A stretch of 64,000 bases of DNA from Massospora cicadina (Eukaryota; Entomophthoromycota; Entomophthoromycetes; Entomophthorales; Entomophthoraceae): NCBI GenBank assembly GCA_022478985.1, contig JAKSZP010002713.1, forward strand, positions 1-64,000, read 5' to 3'. Of the stretch, positions 22,349-35,330 are shown piece by piece. The position numbers and the translations under genes are program-made. Each line of letters starts with the position of its first letter. Positions within the stretch are counted from its first letter, which is position 1. The notes beneath the pieces are model-generated. The model worked only from the letters and a program-made list of their open reading frames with translations, did no database searches and was not told where the DNA came from.

Positions 22349-25290
22349 TTAGCATTAATGACATCAAAGTGTCATTTAATGAGATACCTGTATTCACACT
22401 GAACAACTACCCATCCAATGTTCAAGCTTCATTTAGACCCAGAGTGCATGATAAAAGCCAAAATTTAGAAACTACCACTTGCTCCTACTGTAAGGGCTGT
22501 CAACGCACCAAAGAGGAGTTATAAACGTTGGGTGGAAGAGGCAGAATGCAAACTGTCAGGAAAAGAGAGGCTAACGTGAAGACATAAGCTATATATGCTG
22601 ACATCTCCCCTATCAAACCAAACTAAAACTGAAAACCCCACATAGGTCACTATCAGAGAATCTTATACCTATGTGTTAACCTTAACTAATAATAAATTAC
22701 TTTATTCTGTTTATTCTTATGACGAGTATCCAATGTTTATCACTCTTATGACTCAATCTTATAGTTTATTCACTCAAGTTGCAATTTTTTATAAAGTTCA
22801 CATACTCTCCATAATAGATAGCAGCTCTCCAGTGAACGTAATATCATCCAAATTAATGAAAAATTAAGATTGAGCCCAATATGCCCATTACATTGAGTAT
22901 GGTACCGCCAGGCCTCAATGCACCTGTTCCATAGGACCCTACTCTGTGCTCCCCCTCTTGTTCGGGATAAATACATTAAACGCCTCAGAGATAGCTCTGG
23001 ACATCCCTAACTATGATTTATTGCTGAGCACCCAGTTTCTCTAAAAATATCTTGCCATAATTCATTAAGTGAAAGGATTTCTACCTTTGCTTGGTACCCA
23101 CATACCCTTGGTGTTTGAGATTTTCAAGGATGGCAATGAATGATTAAAGGCCTGGACCTGTTTGCTGGAAATAAAAACCAGATGATTAACTTGACTACCA
23201 CACTCAAGGCTTGCGCATGAAACTACCCCTCACATAGTTTATGAGATGGAAAGGATGCCTGTATATTCTCCAGAGCACAACGTAACTTTTCTAAGGTCAC
23301 AAATTATAATGGACACCCAGATTCATGTACTTATACCATCTGAGAGCCTTCTTGGAAATCCGCGTTGATAAAAATATGACCATGAAGGATGTCTTACCCA
23401 GCCTGAGTATCCTCACCCCGCATATGCTGGCTCCATTAAGTATTGCTAGATAACCTGACTCTGAAGGCCCAAACCATTGCTCAAGTACTCCCATCGCCTA
23501 TCTACATTTAGTACCAGTCAATGATAACAGCCGTGTCCATGGGTTCATGAGCCTCCATGATCTTGGTTTAGAAGGAATTTCCACTGTAGCTCTGGTCACC
23601 ACCTCCATAGAGGAAACCCTTACTCCAGAACAAAAGAAGAAGGTTGAGGAGCTCCTGGAGGAACATTATGACCTTTTCTTTACGTCCATGTATTACTTTG
23701 GCATGATAAAAGGGTTATGCACAATGTAGAAAAGAGGGACGCATCACCCATACTCGCACCCCTACTGAAAAAGCAAGGCGCAAGAGGCCTAGTTTACCAC
23801 AAAACTTAAGGAGCTTTTAGATTCAGGGTTGTTGGTACCCTCACGAAGTCCATAGCATCACCCATCCTTCTTGTTGAGAAAAATTGGAATCCTCCATGTC
23901 ATCATGGACTATCATAAGCTTAACGCCGTAAAATGAAAAGATAGCTACCCTCTTCCTCAAATTGATGATTCACTATGGCTCCCAGGGGGGCGCAGTATTT
24001 TTTACGCTGTGGTTTTTACCAGAGGGTACTGGCAGGTAAAGCTGTCTACTAATGATCAAGCCAAGTGTGCCCTTATTGCCAACAAAGGGCTTTTGAACCA
24101 ACCAAAATGCTGCAGGGGCTATGCAATGCCTTTTCCACATTCCAGCGAGCTATGGATGGGCTCCTAGGTAATTAAATGATGTTTTGCGACCTAATTACCT
24201 TGAGAATATTACCACTTTTAAAACTTTCAGAAGGCACCTAGATCATCTCTGCCAAGTTTTCAATAGCCTCTATGGAGCATCATATAAGCTCAAACCCGCC
24301 AAATGCTTAATATTCCAGCTGAAATGGAGCTCTTAGGATATAAGGTTACTAAACTTGGAATTCAGCCTTTTGCTAGACAAAAACATTGCCATAGAAAAGA
24401 TGACGCCTCCTTAAAGCCTTCAGGATATACAAGTGTTCCTAGGCATGGTAGGATATTAAAGGAAGTTTATGCTCCAGTTTGGTGTCCTGGCCAAGCCCTT
24501 GGTTTATTTGCTACATAAGAGCGTTCTCTTAAAATGGAATCTGGAAAAGAACCATGCTTTCAATCTACTCAGGACTGCACTCATCTCTCAGCCTGTATTA
24601 ATCCATCCAAACTTTGGCCAACCCTATGTGTTACTTACTGGCACCAGTGACAGAAAGTAGGGGCAATCCTGGCAAAGTGGATTAACAACAAGTAGACTGA
24701 CCCGTAGCCTATTTAGTAAACCCTTTATGAAGGCTGAACGGAATTAGATCATTAATGAACTTGAATACCTAGCTGTTTTTCTTGCTGTCAAGCGCTTCTG
24801 GCCATACTTATATGGGGACCATTTCACTATCATCACTATTAATGGTTTCCTAAGGTGGCTCTAACAGAAGAAAGATCTTAATGGTTTATTGGCCAGGTGG
24901 GCCCTCCAGCTTCAACGCTATGACTTTTTTATAGTGCTTTGGTTGAGCACAACTCATCCAAATGCATATGGTCTATCCAGGATGCCGACCCTCTTGATAT
25001 TATTAAAGAGGAAGATCACTTGTATAGCTTAATTGGATGGACAGAGCGATGGGAACTTGAACTCATGGAAACAATAAAAATGTTATGCTCGTTGGCTCAG
25101 AACACTCAAGAGCATGATGGCATGCCATATAAGCAAGTCAATGGTAAATGGATGCCATACCTTCTCTCCTCCTTGGGAACTGATGTTATAATAAAGGTCA
25201 CGCCATGTAGACATGGGGCAGTCACTAAAACCTATGAATGGTTAAAGATACAATCCTACTGTGACCAGATGCTTGAAACTATCTATAGAC
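22349..25290 (+). pseudogene. Element E pol: protease, RT, RNase H, start of integrase (broken)
   Basis: Protease remnant SIIDSSSPVNVISSKLMKN near 22810-22865, where the catalytic D-S/T-G reads D-S-S. An RT lead-in with LTPEQKKKVEELLEEHYDLF (about 23606-23665). RT palm fragments include MLQGLCNAFSTFQRAMDG (about 24105-24160) in a shifted frame. The end of RNase H is WALQLQRYDFF and THPNAYGLSRMP (about 24900-24990). The integrase zinc finger begins RHGAVTKTYEWLK (25210-25250). Stops and frameshifts throughout. Cut at 25290 by element B. Confidence 0.65.
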
Positions 25291-26395
25291 TGCTGGAATT
25301 TTTGCCCACCTTTCCAGCTTCCTAGGTTATCTGCTGGTTCACTAGGAGATAAGTATCACTAGCAAATGAATCAGATATCAGTTGACCTTAATTTTGGGTT
25401 AATAATGTCTGAGTATTTTGAGTTATTCGCCAGGTTTGGATCTGTCAGGGATTGATCCATGTAAATGCTTAAGATCTTGTTGGCAGAGTTTTTGACAAAA
25501 TTAGAGCATCTGATAGTTGATCTCTGGCTAACTATCAGGTGTACCAATTGGGAACAGCCAGGTTTCATCACCAACTGATTGGGAATTTAACTAGCAGCTG
25601 TGAGGCGAGTGATGACACCTGCAACTAGTGAATCAATAAGTTGTTTCACGATCTGCTATAATGGTTAAAGAGTCCCATTACCTAAGCAGGTCACTAGCCA
25701 AATGTACTTGGTTTGCTGTGATTAAGCGGGAATGTTAGGGACACGTTTTCTGACTCTTTCCGTTTTAGGTCTCTGGGATGTCCAAAAGAGTAATCTCTAA
25801 CCCAATGAAGAAGACATTCGCCAGTAGAGACGTCATAGGGAAATAAAATGGCAACGGCTGCCGTTTCATGGCTGAGGCGCCAACCTAGGAGTTGGGCGCC
25901 GAATTCCCTATAAATCTCCTATTAACTCTATTAATAAAGTAGATTTGATTAGTTCACAATAAGATTATACATTAGTTCTATTCATTTCCATTTAATTATT
26001 GTTGTGTATACAATAATTGTGGACTCTTTTATGTGTATATAGAGTAAAGATCAGTTATCATTAGAAGAGAAGCAGAACTTTGATGTGAATATCCGTTGCT
26101 CAGCGTGACAAGAACTAGAGGTAGAACCTCTGAATATGAGAGTGGATTAGGTTCAGCCGGAATAGGGAAGAAATACCTAAGTGTCAAATCAGATTTCTTG
26201 GACTATTCCATGTTTTGAGTTGTACCACCTCTGGTTTAATTATTCAACTAAAAATAATATTCATCATACTATCATCACAAAAATCCGTCTATCAAGCAAT
26301 GCAGATTGTGAACATACCAAACCTGTACAGTGAACCTCTGTATATTAGTCAAGCCAGTTCTTAATATTTGAGGCCAATAGTCCAAGTTTTTAACA
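25291..26395 (+). repeat. Element B 5' LTR
   Basis: 1105 bp aligning over its whole length with 44312-45413. TATA-like CCCTATAAAT near 25907. Ends TTTTTAACA before TTTGATGCTCATTAC, a mutated primer-binding-like site. It carries a decayed form of the AAGGATCAGATATCCTT palindrome (26046-26062). Confidence 0.82.
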
Positions 26396-26447
26396 TTTGA
26401 TGCTCATTACATGGAGTAGTTGAGTAAGTTAAGCCATTCTACGATGT

Positions 26448-26464
26448 CCTATAAAGAAGAATTA
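26448..26464 (+). repeat. Left target-site duplication of LINE-b
   Basis: CCTATAAAGAAGAATTA, repeated perfectly at 31742-31758. It is the codon 3-8 region of the gag of element B (ATG at 26442, MSYKEEL), so the LINE inserted in a once open gag. Confidence 0.88.
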
Positions 26465-26536
26465 ATTTTTAATTTATTGCGAGGAAGGCCGACCATGGGA
26501 CGGACACTTCTGAATTTGACCCAAAAGGAACAGAAC

Positions 26537-29500
26537 TTAGTAACAGGGAAGGCACCCCAGAGAAGCGATGCTATCTCTTGTTGCCAGCGGGAACGCCACT
26601 ATGGGGAGGGGGAGGGAATGTGTGTAGGGCCGTAGCCACAATTGAACACGTGTGTAGGAAAGGGTCTGATTTGATGAACCAAACTGGGAACTAGGAGGAG
26701 ACCAGCAGTTGGCGACGCGGTGTGAGGTATTTAAACATCCACACCTGAAAGTGGTCCACCAAATGAGACCAGAATCTGTGGACAGCTTCTGGGAGGGAGG
26801 GGGTGGAGCCTGCGATGGCATCAAAGACAATCGTGTGGATAGTCCACATGGCGATTGCAACCACCAGAGCATGGAGGGAGGGTGGAAGGGGAGGCCATTG
26901 ATAAAGCAAACATATCTCTTGACAGACTGAAGGGATGTGTTTGATCCTGGCTAAGCAGACGTTGAACTTTGCGCCATATCACTTTAGATGTAGGACACTT
27001 CTCCATGCGGTGGAACAGCGTTCCATACTGGCCACACACGATGCAGGATTAGTGTAAAGCGTTAGAGCGCTCAGCCATTTGGTACACCCGCCTCAGGCAG
27101 CGCCACACATGGGAGCGGATTTGAGGCTGCAACAGAGAATGGTGTGCATATTTCCAAATAGTCTTCTGAGTCTCAATGGAGTAAGGGATGTCCATCATGT
27201 CCAGGTATTCCACCCTGGATAGGACATGGGGGCGTGTGGGGATCACGCCATAATGAATGGGTAACCCCTGTACCTCTTTTGTGAACTGTGGAGAGGGCGG
27301 CCTCTCTGGGCTGTGTGTCCACTAATACGAATTCTCCACTCAGCGCTCCGCATGGAGGGGAGGATTCGTTTGTAGTGGGTTTTAGTACCGTGAGGACCTG
27401 TGGCTGATGGGTGTGAAGCCAGATATTTCATCAAGGAGTGAGGGTTTGATGGATTGTTAAGGCCCAAGGCGCGGGAGAAGTTGGAGTGGGCCGCGCGGGA
27501 CCAATGTTGGGAGGGGAGCGTAGGGGTGGTGACGGCCGCAATCCAGGTGCCCAGGATCTTGGCAGCATGGGCTTTGAAGTCAATCATGCCCATGCCACCA
27601 TGATGATGAGGGCCAAACATGACCTCTAGCTGTACTGGTGGTGGGCGTCCTGACCAAAGCCATCCTTGCAGAAGGGCATACAAGGATTTGAAAAAACATG
27701 GGGAGAAGGGGATGGCGTGGGCTCCAAACCAGACTTTGGAAAGGAGCATAGAGTTGGCTAAAACAACCCTGCCAGTGAGGGAAGTAGGGTGGGCTCTGAG
27801 GGAGGCGATGCGCTTCATCACGTTGTCTAGAATATGACTTTCCATTACTGCTGATGTGTACCCGCTTGCCTCCACCCACACTCCAGATGGCGCACCGGTC
27901 CTATGGTAGGACGTGGCACGAAGGGGAGCACCAGTGGAGCGGTGTGTGTTGAGTTAGTAAGGCGTGGACGTGGGCGAGCAGATGGGCCAGGCTGGGCACT
28001 GGTCGCTGGGGCCCAGCAGGTTTGATACCGACCAAGGAGGATGATTTCGGTTTTGGAAGCGTTCAGTGAAGCATTACTTGCCCGGGAATACTCCTGGATG
28101 AGAGCTTCAAGCGCGCGTGCGTCTTAATTATTAGACACCCCTACCACACAGTCATCTGCAAACGCCATCATCTTGATTGGGGCTTGGCCTGGTACATGGA
28201 CCCCAGTGAGGTGGGCATTCACGTTTCGAAGTGGTGGGTCAAGGCTGAAGTTGTATAAGAGTGGGCTAAGGGGGTCCCATTGTCGCAAGCCCCTTTGAGG
28301 GCGGACTACTTCCGTTAGGAAGCCAGGGCCATGCACTGCCATTGTTGCATATTCCGTGAGCAGCATTACCCAGTTGATGAAGCGAGGGGGTAAGCGGAAT
28401 TGATGGAGGCAGGCCCTGAGGTATTCCCAGTTTACTCTATCATAGGCCTTCTGCTGGTCCAAGAATACAAGTGCCCCAGAGGCTGTGGACTGGCATGCAT
28501 TAGCCACAGAGTGCACGTTGTCCCAAATCGACCTTCTGGGTATGAAACCAAATTGTTCTGGGGAGATGATGGCAGATGCTACAATCCCTAAACGTTTAGC
28601 CATGATTTTAGTTAAAATTTTTGTATCCGTGTTAGTTAAAGAAATGGGGCGCCAGTTGGCTAAGTCTAGCTTGTCCCCTTTCTTGAAGAGCGTGAAAGTG
28701 AAGGCCTCTTGTCCTCCTGGTAGGAGGCGCGTTTCCAGAAGGCTCTGGTTAAGTGAGGCAAGCAGCAGTGGGGATATATATTTGAAGTACTTTTTATATA
28801 ATTCATATGGAATGCCATCTGGGCCTGGGCATTTCTGATTTGGTGCACTGCGGATGGGTGTCCATAGTTCATTTGGAGTAATCAAATTCATTATTTCCGG
28901 GTATCAGGAAATGGTGCAGATGATGGTTCAGTCAAAAAATTCTGCCACTTCAGCTGGCTGAATTGGATTAGATCGGTATAGCTTGGAGTAATACTTTTGT
29001 ATTTCAATTGCCACTTCAGCTGGCGTATCCACGACGGAATCATCTGATCTTCGCACCTGTGTGCAGGCCGTGCTCAGGTGTAGTGCAAAATTTTTTTTAG
29101 AAAATATACGGTGTACTTGTCACCCTCTGTAATGCATTTGGCCCTGTACTGAATACAAACCTGATGTTTGTGTTGCCTTTTGAGCGCGTTGAGGTGGGCG
29201 GCTGCTTCCGCCCACTTCCAGCCCCATGCAGGGCTGTATCCTGTAGCTGGGATGTTGGACTCCAGGTGTGCCAACTCTGCCAGAGCGCGCGAAATGACAG
29301 CCGTTGTGGCTTGTGAGCATCTGGAGGAGAGGTGGCGAGAGTGGCGGATTGTATCCTCTTTGAAGGCTGCCCATGTGGAGATGGGGTCCGCGCAAAATGG
29401 TGTAACAAACTCTTTTGCCAAAGTTGCTGCTTCCACCCAAGTGGAAAATCCTGGCAACACAAGTTTGGGAAGGCGGAGTTTGCACCAATGTGGGGCCTTA

Positions 29501-30222
29501 GCCACTGTGACAGGTAGGTGGTAGGTTATCGAGACCAGCCAGTGGTCAGAGAATTAAATTTTTGTTGTTTGGAAGTGGGAAATGTGAGGTTGGAATTTCG
29601 CCGGCGTGAGGATAAGGTCTATGTGGGTCATGGACCTTAATTGGCCATTGTGGACGTGGGGGCGTGTCATTTTTTTGAGCAGTGGGGCTTGCCACAGCAG
29701 CGCATCCATTGACCCAAGGGTGGCCTTTAGAATGCGGAGTTCTAAGTGACCCTGGGGGGCATGGGAGGAGGAAGGCCAACAGTCCGTGGGTGTGTTTAGC
29801 CAACAGTTCATGTCGCTGACTATGAAAGGGTCTGGGGGTAACGGGAGGGATTTGACCAATAAGAAAAATTCCCGACGCTCTCATGCACAGGTTGGGGCAT
29901 AGATGTTGATGATAGCATGTGCCACGTCAGCTAATGAGAAAGTGACAGCGAGGACTCAGCCATTGAGGAAGGATTCCAATAATAAAAATTTGAAAAAATT
30001 GTTTTTCTGAACTAGCACCCCACAGTGCTCTGACCAAAAGGATAGGGAAGGGAGGAGCATGGTTTTCCAAGCATCCTTGGAACCTCACAGACAGTGGGGC
30101 TCCTGGATGGCCAGGATATCCATAGGTAAATTTTTTTGTAAAAAACTCAGTTTCCTAGTCTGGGATGGCGAGGCCTTGAGTCCAGCTATATTCAACATCC
30201 CTAAAGTGAAGGTTTCCCCCAT
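26537..30222 (-). pseudogene. LINE-b ORF2: APE endonuclease, RT, C-terminal zinc motif
   Basis: Starts MGETFTLGMLNIAGLKA at 30222. Endonuclease: ILAIQEPHCL, INIYAPT, VSDMNCWL, MTHIDLIL, and SDHWLV near 29545. RT in one 255-residue frame (28891-28124): CPGPDGIPYELYKKY, FKKGDKLDLANWRPISL, FIPRRSIWDNVH, LDQQKAYDRV, GLRQWDPLSPLLYN and the catalytic AFADDCV (about 28145-28170). After a stop the thumb and C-terminal part follow (27881-26540), with a zinc motif C-IV-C-GQYGTLF-H-RMEK-C near 27000. A few stops and frameshifts separate otherwise well-kept blocks. Cuts target DNA and copies the LINE RNA in place. Confidence 0.85.
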
Positions 30223-30228
30223 CACACC

Positions 30229-31643
30229 TTAGGTGCAAGTGGGTGGGCACCCGGGCCCACTAGCCTCCTCTAGATCCCCATGGGCCTTCATGGCAGCGCG
30301 GGTGTTTACAGCAACGCTATTAGTAGTTTTTTTAATTTTAGCAGAAAGGTTTGCGTTGGCTTTTGCCTTCACTTTTTGTTTCCCTGACGTTGAACGAATT
30401 TTTTGCAGTGCAGATGAGTTCGGTGCACCTATGTTTGGGTCAAAAAAAAAATTTTCAGGTAGGTTGGACCCCAAGTCAGTTTCAACTGGAGCTTGGTTGT
30501 AAAGATCGGGTGAGATTGAGTCACCCATTGGATCCTCAGATTGGGTGGCCCAATTGGCATGGGCTTCTCAATCTGATTAGTTGAGGGATTCCCAAGTTGC
30601 TTCCACCGCGAAAGTTTTGATATCCTCCTGGCGTTGGGAGTGTGGGATAGCGGTGGTAACTTTGGCTGCTTCCTTGGCCGCGGCACTGCAGGCCTGCTTT
30701 GCCTTTTCCCGCTCTTGCGGGGAGATGGGTTTTACCATTAGGTAGCAGCCTTTTGCTCCCCATGGGAAAGCCTCTTTGGTGCTTGTGGTCAGTTCATAGT
30801 GCGCCTCCCCACTGGCCATGGCCGCCAAGGGGTGCTCTTGGAATGTGATGCCCTCCTTGGTGGGGCATGCATGTGCCTTATGGCTGAACGCGTCACAGTG
30901 GGTGCAGATGGGGGGTGCGCTGTCCACGGTTACCTGTAAAGGGTGGGTGGTATGCCCTTCAATATTGATATATGTGGAGTGCGGGATCTGAGTTTAGGTC
31001 CTTCACAAATCTCCTCAGTTGGGGTCAAAACTGCGATGGCTTTGCCGGTGCACAGGTGTGGCATCAGTGTAAAGCTTTGCATCTCAAATGATTGTATTTC
31101 GCCATATACAGTGAGACCATCTTTCAGGTGCTGCTCCAAAATGGCACGTTTTACCATAGAAGGCAAAAAGTCAAACGTGAGGAAAATTTGGTTGAATTTT
31201 GTCCATCTGGTGTATTTTGTTTTGATGACCTGTTGCCCTTCGGGGAGTTTGATCACTATGTGCACCGCAGAAGCTTCATCTGCTGCCTCCTTGACTTTGA
31301 AACTGAGGTCCAGCCAACCGTGTGACATGGAGTGAGGTGTGACATACACCACGGTTGGAAAAAAAGTGTGCACATCCCCACAAAATTTTTCCCATAAAGC
31401 TGTTTGTTGGATGTCCAGAAACACACAGACTCCATATTCCACCGACAAGAGTGGTTGGGAGTGCGGCGTGTTGATGTACTGGTTGCATTGCACTTGCCAA
31501 GTGAGGATTTCTGGGGAAATAGTGACCGCCAGTTTTTTATTTTTTTCTATTCCGCCGGTTTCTCTCAGGCGTTTTTGAACGTTTGAGGCCGCAGGCCTAC
31601 CACCTGCTCCTCTTACCTTACTTGCCCAACTGCTCCCTGACAT
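30229..31643 (-). pseudogene. LINE-b ORF1 (gag-like, CCHC)
   Basis: Opens MSGSSWASKVRGAGG at 31643 and is open for 237 residues to 30930, where one frameshift occurs. The frame then continues to 30577 and, after another break, to the stop at 30229. Domains: a basic head; a central RRM-like or gag-like domain (GWLDLSFKVKEAADEAS, KTKYTRWTKFNQIF, LEQHLKDGLTVYG, LCTGKAIAVL); a CCHC knuckle C-TH-C-DAFS-H-KAHA-C (about 30860-30905); and a Lys/Ala-rich tail. The stop and the ORF2 start are only 6 nt apart. It should bind element RNA. Few lesions, so fairly recent. Confidence 0.75.
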
Positions 31644-31741
31644 GGGCGCAGACTAATCTCCTCTGTGATATTATCAAACTAGAATCAGACTTGAATTTAA
31701 TAAGTTGCAAAAGTGATTGCAACGAGAGAGAAAAGTTGGAC

Positions 31742-33020
31742 CCTATAAAGAAGAATTAAGAAAGTTATGGATTAAATTGGCAACCACAAAAAGAACGCAT
31801 TGAATTAAGCCAATCATAGAGAATTTTTTGCTTTAGAGGAGAGAGTCACTAAGATTGAGGAAGGAGTAGAAGAAGTTTCTAATTTCAGCAATGAGTTAAT
31901 CAGGAAAGTAACATCATTGAAAAATAAAGTAGGAAATTTGTTCAAAAATAAGTTTTAATCTTGAAGACATAATGTAAGCAGATCACGTTTGTTTGCGCTC
32001 ATTTAGCTCAGGCATGGAATGACTATTGACACAATTTAACGTTCTGAAGAACCAGAGATGTGAATGCAAACCTTATGCGGTGGCTAACGCTGAAGAAAAG
32101 TCCCTTAGAACTCTGATTGGGAATTTTGCACAACTCCTAGGAATATGCTGACAGCATTTGCAACCATTTTGGAGATAGCCCCCAATATTAATCCTCATGC
32201 AGTTGGGTAGCCAAGCTGAGAGCGGTGGCTTGAGAAAATATAGAGGTATTCAGATCCATGCCAAAATTACCCACTATTCATTGGGACAACGCTCTTTCAT
32301 TTTTCCAACTGTTTGACATTACTATGTTTGGGTATGGTAATAGACAAAAAGCTCTGACATTTCTTGAACTGTTTGGATAAGACTGTCAAAATTTAATGTT
32401 ACCTCATCTAGAGGGAGACAGCTGGTCTTACTTGGAGGCCAAGGCTGCAATAATGAAGGAGTTTGGAAGCCCCACGAATATGTCAAAATGCAATTAAAAA
32501 TTTATGGGGTTTAATTTTAGAAAGACAAGGCCTTAGCGAATTTCGCCAACCAATTCTACCAAGAATCACATATTTTTGTTGGAGTAAAAAGTCTTGAACA
32601 ATTTTGACGCGTGGATTTCATTACAAACAGCCTTTCAGTTTTTTGTGAACAGAAATTAAATGATGTCTTCTGCACTAGCAACTGAAATATCCACCTTGCA
32701 AATGGTGAATCACTCGAAAATGCTAGGAGCACGTTAGAGGCCCCTAATCAATGCTTCTAGCCAAGCCTAGCCCAAATCTCAAATACTACCAAAGTGACCA
32801 AAACCATTAAAGAATCAAATGTTTAAACAGTGCCAGGAAACAAACTTGAAAGGTTCAAACAGACTGACAAGAGTAACTTGCGCTGTCACCAGTGTGGAGG
32901 GAATGACCACTTTGCTGCCCAGTTCTTTAGAAAAAACTAATGAGAAAATCAATGTGGTCCAGGCAAAGGAGGCCAAACCCGCACAGGAGTCAGGAAAAGG
33001 GCCCACGGCCTAGATGGGAA
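31742..33020 (+). pseudogene. Element B gag, continued after LINE-b
   Basis: Resumes with PYKEELRKLW (repeating the target duplication), then a coiled-coil-like stretch, a capsid-like region from about 32260 (LPTIHWDNA, then LMLPHLEGDSWSYLEAKAA) and a knuckle at 32884-32925 reading C-HQ-C-GGND-H-FAAQ-F: the last Cys has become Phe. Many stops. Closely parallels A gag. Confidence 0.65.
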
Positions 33021-33059
33021 CAGTCTAGAGCTGCAATTTAAACAATTTCTCCCAATATC

Positions 33060-35330
33060 CTAAATGAGGACATTGACATTAGTGCACTATTAGTTTATGA
33101 TGACGCACAGGACCATCTTTACCAGGATGATCATGACTTAAGATGCGCGAAGAATGTAGTCCATAAAGTTGGCACCAGGGAAAGTTTACTGATACAGATG
33201 AGACTTATCTGACAGTCAAAGCCTGCTAAGTGGTAGTGGAAGAGAAAATCAGCAAACTAGTGGAGCACGGGCTCCTAGTCCCATCATTGAGTCGTGGGCG
33301 AGCCCTATCCTGATAGTGAAGAAAAAGGACAGCTCTAAAATTACGTGGTGATCAAATATTGAAGGCTGAACAAAATAATGAAAAAGGATTTATACCCACT
33401 ACCACGAATCAATGGCACTCTAGATTTATTGGGCAAATTGAGTATTTCTCTGCGATGGATCTAATTTAAAATATTGGCAAATCAATTTGCCAATGGAAGA
33501 ACTGGAGAAATGTGTAATCATCACCACGCATAGGATATACCAACTAACAAGGATGCCCCAAGGTTTTTGCAATGCGCCTGCAACGTTCCAGAGGGCTATG
33601 GACACCATATTGAATGATATGAAGTTGTCATGCATCCTGGTGTACCTTTGAAGACATAAATGTGTTTAGTAGGACCTTTACTGACCATTTGCACCACTTG
33701 GAAGAAGTCTTCAAGAGACTGTCTGAAGCTAACCTGAAGATTAAGCTGAGGAAGTGCCACTTCAACAAGAAAGAGTTGGAATTTCTGAGGGTCATCATCA
33801 ACTCCAGTGGACTTCAGCCACAAACCCACAAGGTTGAGGCCATAGAACAGTTGGCCATTTTGAGAAGTGTCCAAGATATCCAAGGGTTCCTTGGAATAGT
33901 CAGATATTACCAAATATATATGAATTTTGTGAGAATATCCAAGCACCTTTTTATTTGCTAAAGGATCCAAAGAGAGGATTTGTATGGAATTAAGAGGTCC
34001 ATGATTCTTTCAACGAGTTACATCAGTATCTAGTAATTTTGCCAATTTTGAAATATCCAAACTTCAATTGGGAGTTTATAGTACAGACCAATGCTTTGTT
34101 AATGATGATTATCACCGTCCTGAGTCAAGTAGATGAACTTGGGGGTGAGCATCTGGTAGCTTACGTGAGCCAGACGTTGTCAGCCTCAAAGCAGAATTAC
34201 ACCGTTACTGAGCGTGAATGCCTTGTGGTGATTTACGTCTGTAAGCAGTTTCAGGTGTAAATTCACAGCATGCACTTTAAAGTGGTGACATACCATTCCT
34301 CCCTGCGTTGGCTGCACAACTTTTAAGAACACCAAGAACGTCTAGGCCGTTGGGCCCTGAAGCTTCAAGCTTATGAATTTGAGATAGTCCACCAAGTAGG
34401 AGCTTCTCATCAAAATGTGGATGTCTTATTAAGATCACAAAGGGTCCAAGTGGTATACCAGCAGGCTGATGAGCTGTTTCAGAGAATGGTAGATGGTGAA
34501 TTGGGAATGAGCCCTTAGAGAACCAAGATGTGCTTCAAAAAGTGATGGAAAACACTAAGACTAAGGATGGACAATTACTTAAGACAATTGATGGAAAACG
34601 ACTGTTATGCCTGAAACTGTAGTAACGAGTGGCTATAGTTCAAGCTTCCCATAAGGTTGTTGGGCATAGAGGCCTGAGAAAAACAACTAACCACATTCAT
34701 AGTATCATTACTGGAATTCGTTTAATTATGATGTGGCCAATTATCAGGATTGATGCGTGGAGTGCCAGTTGCAAAAACCACACAAGAACACAGTTAGATA
34801 TTAACTGGTCCTCCCTGGATTTGCCTGGCATATAGTGTTCATTGATATGATGGGACTTCTGACTATGGGCATGGGGGAGTCAAATACATTATAGTCGCAA
34901 TCAATCAGCTGACTAGATGGGTCAAGATGAAGGCTTTGGCGAAAGTGAACACAATAAGTACCGTTCAGTTATTTTGGATCAAGTCATATATTGTCATGGA
35001 TGCCTGCAAGTCTTGTTGAGCAACAATGGAACGAATTTCGTGTCCCTATGATCCTAAGGTGAACAAAATAATAGGGATCTGAGGAGTCATGTCAGTACCT
35101 TACCAGACAGGAATGAACAAACTGGTAGAACGAGTGAATGGAACGCTGTCCATAACACTGAGGAAGCTGGTCGGTGGAAAAACTTCTGCCTGGGGAAATT
35201 ACCTCGATTTAGTGGCACTTGAATACAATGTTAGTCACCATACGGTGCAGGAAAAACGCCGTTTAAATTGCTGTATGGAAGGAAGGCCACATTACCACCA
35301 ATTCTATATTCGTGGTTGATTCAACATTGG
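33060..35330 (+). pseudogene. Element B pol: RT, RNase H, integrase (broken)
   Basis: RT: LVEHGLLVPS, LNKIMKKDLYPLPRI and NLKIKLRKCHFNKKELEFL (about 33740-33790), then GFLGIVRYYQIY (about 33885-33920). RNase H: KYPNFNWEFIVQTNA (D of the first motif now N), VTERECLVVIYVCKQF, SSLRWL, LGRWALKLQAYEFEIVHQ (34039-34400). Integrase: GHRGLRKT, SNNGTNF (catalytic D to N), YQTGMNKLVERVNGTLSITL (35089-35160) and a tail to about 35330. No protease D-S-G is clear and no chromodomain follows. Stops and frameshifts inactivate every domain. Confidence 0.7.

Larger units (their letters stand above)
26465..31741 (-). mobile_element. LINE-b: full-length L1-like LINE, 5.28 kb
   Basis: Flanked by the perfect 17-bp duplication at 26448-26464 and 31742-31758. 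On the minus strand it has about 98 bp of 5' UTR, ORF1 from 31643, ORF2 from 30222, and a 3' end with GTCCCATGGTCGGCCTTCCT (26482-26501) followed by an AT-rich tail (AATAAATTAAAAAT). It is the least decayed LINE of the window and nearly the same length as LINE-c (5293 bp). Full length plus clear ends make it the reference copy of the family here. Confidence 0.9.
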
